DNA from: Phytophthora colocasiae
Lineage: Eukaryota > Oomycota > Peronosporomycetes > Peronosporales > Peronosporaceae
Reading direction: 5' to 3'
Assembly (NCBI GenBank): GCA_018806915.1
Contig: JAGKQI010000003.1
Location: 1 to 64,000 of the forward strand
Length of the DNA stretch: 64,000 nt
Position 1 is the first letter of the stretch; every line of letters begins with the position of its first letter. Shown here piece after piece: positions 36,075-47,370 of the stretch. Position numbers and translations under genes: made by a program. The notes under the pieces are model-generated. The model was given only the letters and a program-made list of their open reading frames with translations, did not search any database and was not told the DNA's origin.

Positions 36075-39000
36075 ACTAGACTGGGTGCACTCTGTGGTGA
36101 GTAGCACTACTGTGATCGATGAACCAACTCGTCATTCCATGCCTGGACTCGACAAGGAGTTGCGAGAGGAGTTCGCAGTAGACTTCTCCGGCTCGAAATT
36201 GGACCCTGAGCACCAGGAACTGTTCCGACAGACACTGGAGTCATTCGGCGACTTGTTTGTTGAGACTTCTATGAAGCCGGGACGGACTCACTTGCTGGAG
36301 TTCGAGATTGATACGGGAGACCATCCACCCATCAAGCAGAGACCTTACCGAGTGTCTAAGGCCGAAGGCGACGTTATGGAGGCTGAAGTGCAACAGTACC
36401 TTGACTTGGGGTTGATTCAACCATCGACTAGCCCCTGGGCTAGTCCAGTACTGATGATCCGGAAACCAGACGGGGGTATTCGATTCTGCATCGACTATCG
36501 TCGACTCAATGCGGTGACCATCAAGGACTGTTACCCGATGCCGCTCATCGACGACATCTTGGATGTGCTCGGGAACGCCAAACTATTCTCTACTATGGAT
36601 ATTGCTTCAGGCTACTGGAACGTGCCCATGGCCAGAGGAAGTGTGGGGAAGACGGCGTTCACTTGCAAGTTCGGACTGTACGAGTGGCTGGTGATGCCCT
36701 TCGGACTGTGTAACGCAGTACCTGCCTTCGAGAGACTTATGGAGAGTGTACTGGTCGACTTGAAGTGGCGTACCTGTCTGGTCTACTTGGATGACTGTGT
36801 GGTATTCAGTGAAGACTTCCCTACTCATCTAGTTCGCCTGAGGCAAGTACTCGAACGGTTCAGGACTGCCGGGTTCAAGCTCAAGATGAAGAAGTGCAAG
36901 TGGGGTCGAGACCAAGTGGCTTTCTTGGGTCACATCGTCACCCCCTCGGGTATACTTCCCAATCCTGAGAAGGTGAAGGCGGTCATGACGGTCGAACGAC
37001 CGACCGACCTTCGAGGAGTACGTGCTTTCTTGGGGTTGATCAGCTACTTCCGTAGGTACATCCCAGGGTATGCTGCCATCTCGGCCCCGATCGAGAGGTT
37101 GAAGATGAAGGGGTGCACCTTTCATATGGAGCCCCGACTGCGAGTCCGCGTTCGTACAGTTGAAGCGCAAACTAGTTGAACCACCTATTCTGGTCTACCC
37201 TGACTTCAATAAGAGGTTTAAGCTGTTCGTCGACTCGTCCAAGTTGGCGGTGGGAGCTTGCCTCATGCAGGAAGTGGCTGGACGGGATAGGGTAGTAGCC
37301 TACGCAAGTAAGCTACTAGTTGGTTCCGAGAAGAACTGGATCAACAACAAGATGGTACTTCGGAGATCGAGTGCTGGGGAATCGTGTGGGCGACTCGCAA
37401 GTTTCGGTGCTATCTCGACCGGAGCGAGTTCGACCTTTATACGGATCACAAGGCACTGCTATGGGTGTTCAACGACACCAACCGGACGAGTAATGCCAAG
37501 CTGGCCCGGTGGGCGATGGAGTTGTCGCAACTACGTTTCAAGGTATACCATCGGCCTGGTACCTCGATGGGGCATGTAGATGGTCTGTCGAGGTTACACG
37601 CATCCACTGTCAGTGCGGTTACTATGACTGATCTACTCAACGAAGCGAACGATGGAGAGGTGGAGCCAGTCCAGGTCGGGGAGTCGACGACTCTTCGGAG
37701 AGAAACCAGTCTCGACTGCTTCGGTAACTGGAACTGTCGCGGGGCGGCGTGAAAGACCAGCTGAAGAGCGCGATACCTCAGTGCTGGCGCGACAGTTCCA
37801 GTTACCGAAGCAGTCGAGACTGGTGTTCGAGTCGAGGTCGGGGAGCACTCTCCGGCCGAAGCTTCGAGTGAACCTACTCTGGCCGAGGGAGTAGATGACG
37901 GGCTGATGGTCGAGGGGAGTGGTCGAATCCAGGTCGGGGAGAGGCCGACTGAGGCGACTACTAGGAGAGTTGGTCGACGAGGACCTACTCCACCCGACGA
38001 CGACTAACTACTCGTGTCTCCCGTCGACGTGTTTGGACTAGACCAGGCCCGCTTTTTGGAGGAACAGAAGAGAACCCCCTGGATCCTCGCCATGAGTGCC
38101 TTTCTGGAGAGTGGAGCTTTGGCTCTAGATGCTCAACTTCGGGCTAAGGTGCTGTCGCTCGCCCCCAACTACACTGTGAAGAACGGAGTACTCATGAGGA
38201 AAGTACACCTGAAGGCTCGAGCTGGATCAGCTAGTTCGTTGGAAGTACCGGTGATATCCATCCAGTATATCTCGACCGTCCTACATCACTGCCATGCTGA
38301 CGTCTTCTCCGCCCATGTGAGTGTGACTAAAACAATGGACCGTGTGCGCAAACATGCCTACTGGCATGGATGGAAGAAGGATGTGGCTGAGTACGTCCGA
38401 GAGTGTACTGTGTGTGGGAGTGGTAAGGGCTACCGACCGTGGAGGAACGGTCTCATGCAGAAGATGCCGATCCAAGAGTTGTCTGGACCCTTCTCACTAC
38501 TGGTAGTGGATGCCGTCGGCCCACTGGTGACTACCCCTCGAGGGAACAAGTTCATCCTGGTGTTCGCCGACTACTTCACTCGATGGGTAGAGGCTTTTGC
38601 GGTCGAACGACTTGACTCGGTGACTTTCGTGGAGACTATGGTGGATGAAGTGATCTCTCGGCATGGGGTACCTGAGAAGCTACTGAGCGACCAGGGGTCG
38701 AACTTCATCTCTGAACTCGCTCGTTCGCTGTATGAGACTCTTGGCATCAAGAAGTTGTTCGGAGCTGCCTACCACCCCCAAACACAGGGACTGGTAGAAC
38801 GCTTCAATGGCACACTACTGGGTATGCTGAGGATGTACGTGAGTGAGTCTCAGGATGACTGGGACCGGTACCTACCCCGGGTACTCTTTGCCTACCGGAC
38901 GTCGTACCACGAAGCTCTCGGCGACTCACCCTTCTTTAGTCTGTATGGACGTGATCCAGTCCTACCCCTTGATCTAGCCTTCCTGAATACGACTGCTCAG

Positions 39001-39741
39001 TGGAAGAGCAATGAAGTAGCTGCTTATCGGCGTCGACTATACCTGTCTCTCAGAGACACCCGCCGACTGGTGGAGCGTCAACTACTGAAGGCTCAAGGTC
39101 GACACGAGGATCGACTACAGGGTCAGAGGCCCGTCAAGTTCTCTGAAGGAGATGCTGTCTGGGTGTACTAGTACTTCCAAGCAAGACGAGGAGAGAAGAC
39201 CTCCCGGAAATTGGCGTTCTCGTGGCATGGACCTTACCGAGTGGTCGGAACTGTGGGTGAGAATGCCTATCGAGTCGCTATTCCTACTCACCCCAACCGC
39301 GTCGTGACCGTCAACGTGAACCAATTGAAACCTTTCCAGGGTCGTTGGAGTCGACCCTACCCTACTGAGATCCCACCTGGTGTTACTACTAACCCTGGAG
39401 TAGATGATGACGGTCCACTGGCTGAAGAAGATCTACCCAGGACTAGTTATGTGGAACGACTGGTGATCGGCTCAGAGGAGACGGCATTCACTGGTGGTGC
39501 TCTTCCTGTCGTCGACATACTAGCTCGAAGACGGAAGGCCGGAGAGTTGCAGTATCTGGTTCTACTGGCTACTTACGAGACTAGATGGTGCCCGTCTACT
39601 TCGCTGAAACCGACGTTCAATGTACTTATCACTGCTTTTGAGAACACTCGTCGCAAGGAGCAAGGACTCCCGGAGTTGCGACGGAGTGCTCGACTCGCCG
39701 ACGCGAACGCTGCTATCGACGAGGACGAGCTACTTTTCTAG
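36013..39741 (+). pseudogene. Element B pol: RT-RNase H-integrase-chromodomain
   Basis: RT with FCIDYRRLNAVT, MPFGLCNAVPAF and YLDD (near 36787), open to 37179. A 1-bp insertion near 37110 and a 1-bp deletion near 37345 put RNase H in other frames (DLYTDHKALLWVFNDTNR at about 37432-37485). Integrase from about 38014 has the zinc finger HADVFSAH...CTVC and the D, D, E residues in VVDAVGPL, SDQGSNF and GLVERFNGTL. A TAG at 39169-39171 replaces the CAG of element A. The last part (39211-39741) ends in a chromodomain-like segment (VVDILARRRKAGELQYLVLL, then WCPSTSL and LITAFENTRR). A 37-bp inverted repeat interrupts the RNase H-integrase linker. These features suggest a chromovirus-like gypsy clade. 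Confidence 0.9.
37705..37824. repeat. Perfect 37-bp inverted repeat in element B pol
   Basis: Arms 37705-37741 and 37788-37824 are exact reverse complements around a 46-nt loop. Element A has only the right-hand type of sequence here (near 24118-24140), so the left arm and loop are an extra insertion that also puts stops in the linker. Confidence 0.9.
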
Positions 39742-40370
39742 AGGATGGAGGGTCGGACTGGCCGTGGGGCTAATGCCCTACTGACCTTTGTCCCACCAAG
39801 TACTCTAAGGAGTACTTCCCCTCTTTTGTTTTTTGCATATTACATTTCCTGAATATCCTGAGCCGATCGGAGGTTGACTGTCACCTACCCTACGAGACGA
39901 AGAACTGCCTGCCTGAACGATGACTCCGATCGATGAGCCTTTACGACTACATATTTTCCTGACCCCGTGGCTATCTGGCTTTGTGACTAGCCGACGATGT
40001 GATGAACCGAACCTGATGGATCCTGCGAGAACGATGGCAAGATGCTGGAGATGATCACTGGAAGTACTTAAATTCGCCTTAGATGAACTGAACCAGAAGC
40101 CCCTATGTGAAGATGATGACCTGACGTACCCTACTAGGACGATGATGAGACGCGAGAGAGGTTTACTGCAACTACCCTGGCTAGGACGATGACGAGACGC
40201 AAGAGAGGACTACCGGACATGGTATGGGTTCACCCTCGAGGTGTGACCCTACGCTATGGAAGTGGACTTTGACTATGACGTGTGCCTTGATGACTACTAT
40301 GACTACGTGGAGCGAAGCGGGTCGAAAAGAAGTAGACTCGATCGATGAAATTGGATGTTGCTACCTGACT
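39742..40370 (+). other. Element B post-pol non-coding stretch
   Basis: Counterpart of 25957-26525 with the same degenerate GAACGATG/GAGACGC repeats. Near 40356 the homology jumps to the part of element A around 29510, which marks the internal deletion. Confidence 0.6.
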
Positions 40371-41033
40371 ATGGTGGATGCTGCCTGGATTGCCTATGCG
40401 TCCGTCGTGGTCGTCATGGTCGGGGTCGCGACGCACTGCTAGCGCTTCACTGGTAAGCAAGGTCGACTTCGGGGTGCTGCCCCAGGTGCTGGCGTACACA
40501 GCGCCCTCCAATCCGTTCGTGCCAACAACCATGGTGAAGCTACCTGCTTGTCAAATCTGCGCTGTGTCGAGCCTACTACTGAAAGACACCTACGTTCCCG
40601 TCGAAGATACCCTGCTGACGAAGTTGCCGCGACTACCCTGCCGATGGATCCGTCGTCTACTACGAGGCATGCGACTACAACTATCCCGTACCCTGCTTCG
40701 ATACCCCCTACTACTCCCTACTCTGATGCCCCTACGACTACGTCAACTTCAAGTTCGGCTACGACCCCTCGTCCTGCTACTACTTCGTCTACTGCGACTC
40801 GTGCTGCTTTTACTCTACTGGACGACGACTACATCAAGTTGACTGACGAAGAGCTCCGCGTGGTCAAGTGCCTCCGGGACATGGAGCGCGACCGCGTTGT
40901 GCGAGGACGCACAACGTCAGGTCGGGGAGTTTGTCCCGTACCCGGGAATATAGTGTGTGAACCAGCGTCGGGCGCGCACTATGTCCCGTGGCCTTGCCCA
41001 ACGTCGCCTACTGTCCGTGACCGGATGGCCTAG
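40371..41033 (+). pseudogene. Remnant of membrane ORF, element B
   Basis: Keeps only the last membrane helix (IAYASVVVVMVGVATHC, then TAG at 40440-40442) and, in another frame, the Thr-rich linker and conserved C-terminal block (LTDEELRVVKCLRDMERDRV), ending at the same TAG as in element A. The C-terminal block is better conserved than the linker, which suggests the protein was once under selection. Confidence 0.6.
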
Positions 41034-41326
41034 TACTGTGTCTGAGGTCCAGTTTGGAGGTACCTCCCTGCCCCGTCTACTATCATACCATCGCGAGAGG
41101 ACGGATGTCAGGCCTAGTCTCAGTGCTCTTCTACTTCGGAGGTGTGTCATCCCTACAAGTACTGGTCAAGACCTTCCTGAAATCTAGTCAGTCGTGTATC
41201 TACCAAGTTAAGAACAACCAAAAACAAGAAGAAAGAAGTTTGCATTTTACGTATTCCTTAAGCTCCCCGCCCAGACCTACTCGATAACAGTCCGCAACTA
41301 CTCGACCCTTAACCAGGTATACGACA
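41034..41326 (+). repeat. 3' LTR core of element B
   Basis: Partner of 30173-30475, slightly shorter (lost about 10 bp near 41072). Ends ATACGACA; beyond it the sequence turns more AT-rich and unrelated. Confidence 0.7.
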
Positions 41327-41884
41327 ATAGTCTCATATGATATTAAACGACCATAGAAAGCTAGAATTGTAACCAACGCCATTAGTTTTCACCAAATGAA
41401 AGATACGCCTTCGTAATCTGTTGCTCAGTCAGTTTTTATCCGTTTTCCAAATGAAGACCACCAATCAACGTGTCTCGTCGAGACACGTTGATTTGTACAT
41501 TTAAAGCCCAATTACGCAATTTTAGTGGTCAAAAATTTAAAATAAACTGGCGGTCGTATAATTCTTGCCACCAATGTAGTTAGATACATAGCGCTGAGTT
41601 CAAAAATTATGTCGATTTTAGCTGATTCGGCGTGGTTTTAATGCTACGAGCACGCAAAAATGTAATTCGGAACTCACCAATGTCTAGTGAGTAGGGTTGC
41701 TTCAAATACAGCCATGCTATTGGCTAAGCGGTGCAAACATGGGGAATTCCACGAGAAAGGGCGGCAATTGCCGATCAATCTCGCGATTGCACACTTTCAT
41801 CTACAATGATTCGAGACAATTTTAAAGAGGTTATTATAGGTCTCCCTCTACTGCTTGTACGTTCCTGTTTTTAATTTGCATTAA
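41327..41884. other. Unassigned AT-richer stretch
   Basis: No gene seen. Contains a perfect palindrome at 41463-41493, listed separately. Confidence 0.5.
41463..41493. repeat. Perfect 31-bp palindrome
   Basis: Arms AATCAACGTGTCTCG and CGAGACACGTTGATT flank a single central T. Could extrude as a cruciform, or be a relic of a small inverted-repeat element. Confidence 0.85.
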
Positions 41885-42128
41885 TTAATACAAGGTCTTG
41901 CAGCATATCAGAACAGTCAGATTTACGGGGAAGTTGGTGTCCGAGTTGGCATTGTAGTGCGCCATTACGCGCGAAACGGTTTGGGGGGAGCAGCCAAGAC
42001 ACTCAGCAACAGATTCCTTGTGCGCTTTCCACGATAGTGTCCTTGATTTTTCTATAGAGTGAAAAATGCATGGTTTTTCACCATCATTTTTTTTCTCCGC
42101 TGCTAAACTCGTGGCGTTCGGCGTTCAT
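41885..42128 (-). pseudogene. Transposase N-terminus remnant with helix-turn-helix
   Basis: ATG at 42128 (MNAERHEF), one frameshift in an A run near 42090, then an open frame to TAA at 41885-41887 containing VAECLGCSPQTVSRVMAHYN, which reads as a helix-turn-helix of the kind found at the start of Tc1/IS630-type transposases. No catalytic domain follows. Assignment is tentative. Confidence 0.35.
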
Positions 42129-42659
42129 TTTTGCTGAATGAACGAACTTATGGGATGAACGAACGTGCGCATAGCGAGTAGGGCGCCCCAGCTATCAATT
42201 CCATGTTTTATTTTCTCTATAGCTTCAATATTTGAACCGTAATGCGTCAAAACGTGTGCGGAAAAATTATCGATGTCTTCATTTCTGCGGAGTACAATAA
42301 TGTTCTTCACGATAATTGTCTAGTCTTTGTTCGTGCCCCTTGTTCGATGAAGATGTGGAGCCAAGAAAGGTGTATACGTGCGTAAAAAGAGCTCCAGCGA
42401 AGTTTGAGGAGCTATACGCTCGTCATCTGATAAGAGCGACTCAACGTGGCGCATCAACCGCTGAACCTCCCTGACGCACCTACTTTCCGCGAGTCATCAT
42501 GTCCACCTTAATCAGAAGTCTCAGCAGCGGCTGCCCTGTGCACCATAGCTGCCATACACTGCGGATAGGTCGAGAAGGCAATTTATGTTTTTTGGCACTT
42601 GATGAAAGCCCATTCCGCATGTGAAGACTTCAATATGGTGCTTCTACTTGGGTGACAGG
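42129..42659. other. Unassigned stretch
   Basis: A 61-codon minus-strand frame (42125-42310) has no recognisable domain. Nothing else seen. Confidence 0.4.
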
Positions 42660-43173
42660 CGTGGTGGAGCGGATCTATCAATATCTCGCTGATGCTGATC
42701 CCGATCGCCACTTGCGCCCAGACACCGACTAACGGAGGGTATCCCCGATGATCCGCGATCTAGCTGTGTGTAGTTTCACCTTGTGTACCCGTCGGTAGGC
42801 AAGTTACGCTCTTCCAGGTGACTTCTGAAGGTGTTCTGTAGGTTGCGAAGAATGTCTTGCCGGACGCAGGGTTTTGAGGTAGCGTGGGTATACTTCACTC
42901 CACCTCGGGGTAGTTGATCCGGGTCGTAGGCGAGTTCTCGAGCCTTGATTCGGGTGCCTGGTTCTTGATCCAGGTCTTCCAATAATCCAATGTTAGGGAT
43001 CTGATCCCTTCTTTGACGATGCTTGCCGCTTCCTATAGCGAGGATCTTGAGGGGGTGAGATTCGACGGGATCGTCAGGCCAAGCAGCCAATTCCTTCCGA
43101 TCCGGGGTTCGCACCTAAAGGATAGATCACTAGATAGCCCAACACTGGCTAATATATTGTCCAGTCTTAATCG
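42660..43173. repeat. LTR-like dispersed repeat, copy 1 (partial)
   Basis: Nearly identical to 47371-47885 (a handful of differences over about 500 bp) and in the same orientation. The left end GTGGTGGAGCGGATC aligns with TGTGG starts in copies 2 and 3. The right part is missing from about 43173. A 112-codon minus-strand frame inside is also present in copy 2; it is probably incidental to a solo LTR or LTR fragment. Confidence 0.7.
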
Positions 43174-44138
43174 CTAAGCACCGTCGATCAGGATGTGAAT
43201 TTTCGTCTTTGACTCTTTTCCCGAAAGATGAGGATAACTCGCAGATGAATGGATAGCAAAACGCCCAGAAGGGCAATCGAAAGAACAGCAAAACTTAACA
43301 GGCGTTCGCTGTGGCAACGCTCCTCGAAACGTTGAACAATGGCGCTACCAGTGAGGTTGAGGATACTTGGAAGGAGCTACGTCATGATAAACGAATTGCT
43401 CACAGACTTGAGATGCTTCTGTGCTTTCGTGCAAAAGTTGTGTAGCTTCATATATGCCTTGATAACCTTACTCACGTTGTAAATGTTCTAGTTGAGGCGT
43501 GAGCGATGTACGCAGTCCACTACACCATCACACTACAACGCTACAGCTATGACCGTAGCTCGAAGTAACCTGCGTCGCTGCTTCTTCGCTTCGCCCGCCG
43601 TCTCTACCCAGTCTTCTGAACCACATGGCTATTTTGCGATCTGACGATCCGGGTCGTCTCGCGATCCCAATTTGAGTGCTTAGTGATTGCTAAACGCACA
43701 TTTACCCTTCCCGTAAGACCTTTTGACAGCCAATCAACGCTCTACTTTCAGGTCGCGCGCCGATCCGATCCCGGTTCGGAACGGCCCTCAGTTTCGTTGA
43801 AGCTGTCGACATGGCTTGTTGCACTTCTGGAGGTAATATTGATTATGTGTGTGGTTCTGGTGACGACGGGGAAGCATGCAGTGCTCCTGCGGCCGTGGCC
43901 ACACGTGAAGATGATGCAGGAAGTGGAGACGATGACGTTGGATCTGTTGCCGGTGACAAGTATCTTTAAAATATTCAGACCCGGAGCTCTATACAAAGTG
44001 AGGGACTCCTGCCTCCTCCCTCATGCCCCCTTCCTCTTTCCTGGCCCTCGCCCCGATCTTCCTAACCCTGCACGGATCCATATCATCGTCATCGACGTTT
44101 AACCGACCAATTTGCCACTTCGTAAGAGTAGTACAGTA
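43174..44138. other. Unassigned stretch with faint coding traces
   Basis: A plus-strand fragment near 43300-43440 reads SEVEDTWKELRHDKRIAHRL before a stop, which looks like decayed coding sequence of unknown family. A 139-codon plus frame (43683-44102) starts only with GTG and shows no domain. Neither is supported as a gene. Confidence 0.3.
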
Positions 44139-44969
44139 GAGGCTTTCAGAAGCCCCGGAAAATGCAAAAACCCGTAGTCATTTTTACGTAGCGCAGCCGT
44201 CTATTTTTACCACGACCTTTCCGACGTGTTTTTCGATTCCGAAATCCCGTGCCGACCACTACGGGGTAACGCTACCGGATTTCAGTGCGGAAGCCGCAGG
44301 CCTCGGCTCGGTTGCCATGCACGTCCTAATGAAAGGAACGGATGGAATATCTACCCGGATGAGCGGGTCATGCGCTTATGAGCTGTGTGAGACTCATGAG
44401 AGCTGTGTGAGGCTCATAAGAGTACATTCCTTCGTTATAACGGGATCTGAGATCTTTAGATGCATGAAGAGAAGCTGCAAGTCGCTGGTGGTGAAGCGAA
44501 ACTGGTCCTTAGACTCGGCATTGGACATTGAGAGGATGTCAAGGCGAAAATCTGGGACAAGCACGCGGTCTCTATAGGAGAAGGGAGCTGTAGATGTGAG
44601 CTCAAGCAGAATGAGGAGCTCTATTCGTTTTTTTTCTAAACGTTTTTTTTTTATCTCTTCGTCCTGTGCTACCTGGCGGCGCGACAGCGACGACACCGCA
44701 GGAATGAGCCTCCAAGGGTCTCGCATCACTAGGTTCTAAGCGCTTCAGCACGTCTACGAGGCGACCCAGCGTTGCAGTCTTGTGGATGCGGGCTCGCCGT
44801 GATTGTGCACAAAACTTTTATAAGTCCGACTACGTGATTTTGTCACGGGTTTATTTTTCCGGTAAACCTGAAGTGCCCTTTCGTACCGAAAACCCTTAGT
44901 CAAAAAGCGGTATCCTGCCACGTGTTTTTCACTACGTGATTTTCATTTTCCGGGGCTTCTGAAAGTCTC
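44139..44969 (-). mobile_element. 831-bp DNA transposon derivative with 26-bp TIRs
   Basis: The ends GAGGCTTTCAGAAGCCCCGG (44139 onward) and its near-perfect reverse complement (to 44969) match at 25 of 26 bp, and both sides are flanked by TA. Inside, a minus-strand frame (44394-44729) has FRLDILSMSNAESKDQFRFT, resembling the N-terminus of HARBI1/DDE_4-type transposases as I recall them, followed by a stop. No catalytic part remains. Probably an internally deleted, non-autonomous copy; the superfamily is uncertain (the TA could be target duplication or part of the TIR). Confidence 0.7.
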
Positions 44970-45207
44970 TAGTATTGTATACAATGCCGCTACTTGATGG
45001 ATATTTAACGTTCAATTGCGAGTAGTATCAGGTTAGACGTCCACTCATCGCCGCACTGACCTCAAGTCATGTTTATACTTTCTAAAATTCGGAAGCTAAT
45101 CCAACTTCAAAAAAGTATGCATCAAACTCATGTTTAGTATTCTGTGTTATTTGATTTCACTGAATGTAAAAATGCAATTGAATGAAGAGAGAACTTCAGG
45201 CTACAAT

Positions 45208-45745
45208 TTAGTACTCCGGTGGCATTCTCATTCCGTGATCGCTGTTGGAATCCTCGTCGCTGTCTGAATCTGAAGTGTCCAATCCAGAATTGCTCCCATA
45301 ATCCGAGTCCGACTCGAATCCTGGTGCTTGTTGGGGGTCAGCGTGTTCTGGAGCTCTGGCCCTACGGTTGGAAATATCTTCGATGAAGCGTATGTTTTCG
45401 CGACTCAGACGCTCGATAATACTGATGAACTAGGTCACGTCAGGATGTGGCACTGGAAACGCTTCGTTAAGAGTTCGTTCGCACCGTTCGAGAGGGATAT
45501 TCGTTCTATTCACGATATATTCGTTCAACCCATTGATATTCCACCACTCCAGCACAAATTTCTTGGTCCATGTGCGCTTGAAATATTTTTAGAACTTCTT
45601 CCAGTTGTCGTTTGAATAAGCGATACCTTGGTCTCCACAGTCACGCTTGATCATGTGACGAACATCTTGAACCCCGCGTAAAACAATATCACATCGGCGA
45701 ATCACAGTGAGACGATCTGGGGACTTCGAGACCTCCGACGGGGCC
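45208..45745 (-). pseudogene. MULE-type transposase C-terminus
   Basis: One continuous minus-strand frame ending at TAA 45208-45210, with two internal stops (after WKKF near 45598 and after HPDVT near 45432). The wording HMIKRDC...FKRTWTKKF...VNRTNIPLERCERTLNEAFP...PHPDV is typical of the tail of Mutator-like transposases in oomycetes as I recall them. An acidic Ser/Asp tail follows (DTSDSDSDEDSNSD). The catalytic DDE part is not present upstream. Confidence 0.65.
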
Positions 45746-47370
45746 TCGTGCCTGACTTAATTCTCTGAACAGGAGGAGATCCGCCCAATGCAATCGGCTA
45801 GTCTGGTGTCTTGCGACAGTTGCAAGATCTGCGTCTGGGGATGCAGGATCTACATGGCTGTGTAGACCGTAGTGCCACTTCGCAGGCCCTAGACTCTCTT
45901 CGTCAAGAGGTCTCCGACCTTCACGCGACGATGTCTCATCGAGAACCGCAACCGGTCATATGTGTCACACACCAACGGAAACATTCGTGTAACATACGTC
46001 GGGGACAGCTCGAAAGAATAGTCCTCTTCGGCCTTGCTCCGCCACCACCAGGTGAAGCTAATTCGCCAGGAGCGGCGTCGCGGTGGGAAACACCAGCTCC
46101 GAGTGAAATTGCGCTGGTATCCTGCCGATTAAGCGGCTCCAAACTAACTGCCCGAAGCTGTCGCGTACTGGGAAGAGGAGCGGCAGCATCTTCATAAGTA
46201 GTCCTCAGTATTATAGCTGCAGAGCGGTGTTGGAACACAGAAATTCGTGTTCCATACTCGCACACACTGTGAGAGCTGGACTGAGACCCGGCAGTCTCTC
46301 CATCTGACGATAGAGCTGACGATTGTCTACAGGATAAGCAAACTGGACACGATAGCTCCGGAGCTGGAGCATGCCTTCCAGCTGCCCTTTGTCGCGGGGT
46401 TTGTCGTACTCCTGTGGAGACTTGGCCGTCAAACGGATCCAACATCAGAAGAGGCCCACAGCGTCGTTCCACGACGCATTGTTGCCGATGGGTAATCCAT
46501 TGCGGGCTCAAGACCACCCTTAGTCTCTGGCTTCTTACGAAGCGAGGTGAATTCCTTGAGAGAAATTCGGTGCTGTGTTAGAAGTACGCGCCTGGCAACA
46601 GAATGTTTGCCTTGGAATAGAGGTTCTTTCTGATTCAAGGCCCGCTCATAGGCACCTTTGGAGGTATGGCCCCCAATAAGAGGATGTGGGCCCCTATAAA
46701 CGAACCGAGGATCGGTCGGTTATCAGGTAGAGAAGAACCCTAGTGCGCCTTTGGCTGTGATAGCTGTCGCATCACGGCTGTTGGGCAAGCTAAGAGCCCT
46801 GGGGGCCACGCCGGTTGCCTCATGAAGTGCCGAAGCCTTCTGTATAGATTTCACTATAGGCATCTGTTAGTTTGTATTGCAGGCCAAGCTAACAAGAATC
46901 TATAATATATTCAGTCTTAGTTCTACCTAAAGTTTAGCTAGCATCTCCAAAGCTGTGGGGGCGAGTAAACTGCCGGTAACTACAAGATTGACGCGCTCAG
47001 TACCATCCGTCTGTAAATGGTCCGCTGTTGACATCATCAACCCTGTTCCAACCTATTGGAACATCGTTTTCCAAAACGCGGCTGAAAACCGAGGGTTTCT
47101 ATCAAAGACAACAGGCTAAGGCAATCCGTGATAGCGGGAATAAACGCTTAAGGAAAACTTCGCTGTCTGTTCCCCGGAATCGTCTCAGGTGTTCTCTCGG
47201 CCCAAGTGACCACTCGAAGGCACGCCGTGTGCATGATAAAGTATATCATACTTCAGATCCTCGTCGTTTGGAACAACGACTCGCGGAGGATCCCCGGGTT
47301 CCACCCTACAGTAGAGTAGGCCATCAGGCCACTCATAGCGGTGTAATCGTGCCCACTATTGAAGTGTAAG
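45746..47370. other. Unassigned degenerate stretch
   Basis: A plus-strand frame (45811-46197) starts with a possible coiled coil (LDSLRQEVSDLHATM). On the minus strand, frames at 45936-46517 and 46211-46432 read like pieces of one protein (RQLYRQMERLPGLSPALTV; LNRQDTSAISLGAGVSHR) split by frameshifts. No domain recognised; probably transposon-derived. From 46640 to 47370 I see nothing. Confidence 0.3.

Larger units (their letters stand above)
30173..41326 (+). mobile_element. Ty3/gypsy element B (near full length)
   Basis: LTR core, leader, gag, separate protease ORF, pol with RT-RNase H-integrase-chromodomain-like tail, a shortened 3' region, then LTR core. About 11.2 kb. Relative to element A, about 3 kb between pol and LTR (antisense gene and most of the membrane ORF) is deleted at about 40356. 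Gag has an in-frame TGA and a frame change, the protease ORF a 4-bp deletion, pol two frameshifts and one nonsense codon. It lies directly downstream of A and shares an LTR with it, as expected for tandem gypsy copies joined by LTR recombination. Confidence 0.88.

Noticed and set aside
36013..36110. RT ORF of element B starting at 36013
   Set aside because: The first codons overlap the protease frame and start with no plausible initiation codon; RT proper begins further in, so the start is left open.
42776..43114. 112-codon minus-strand frame present in two copies of the dispersed repeat
   Set aside because: It lies wholly in an LTR-like repeat, is not kept intact in the diverged third copy and shows no domain; conservation between copies 1 and 2 only reflects recent duplication.
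42660..43173. tRNA-derived SINE, because GGGGTTCGCACC resembles a B box
   Set aside because: No matching A box at the right distance and no cloverleaf; TG...CA-like ends fit an LTR better.
46211..46517. Possible gag-like protein on the minus strand
   Set aside because: No zinc knuckle or capsid motif is visible, frames break every 70-190 codons, and the resemblance to known polyproteins is only in wording.
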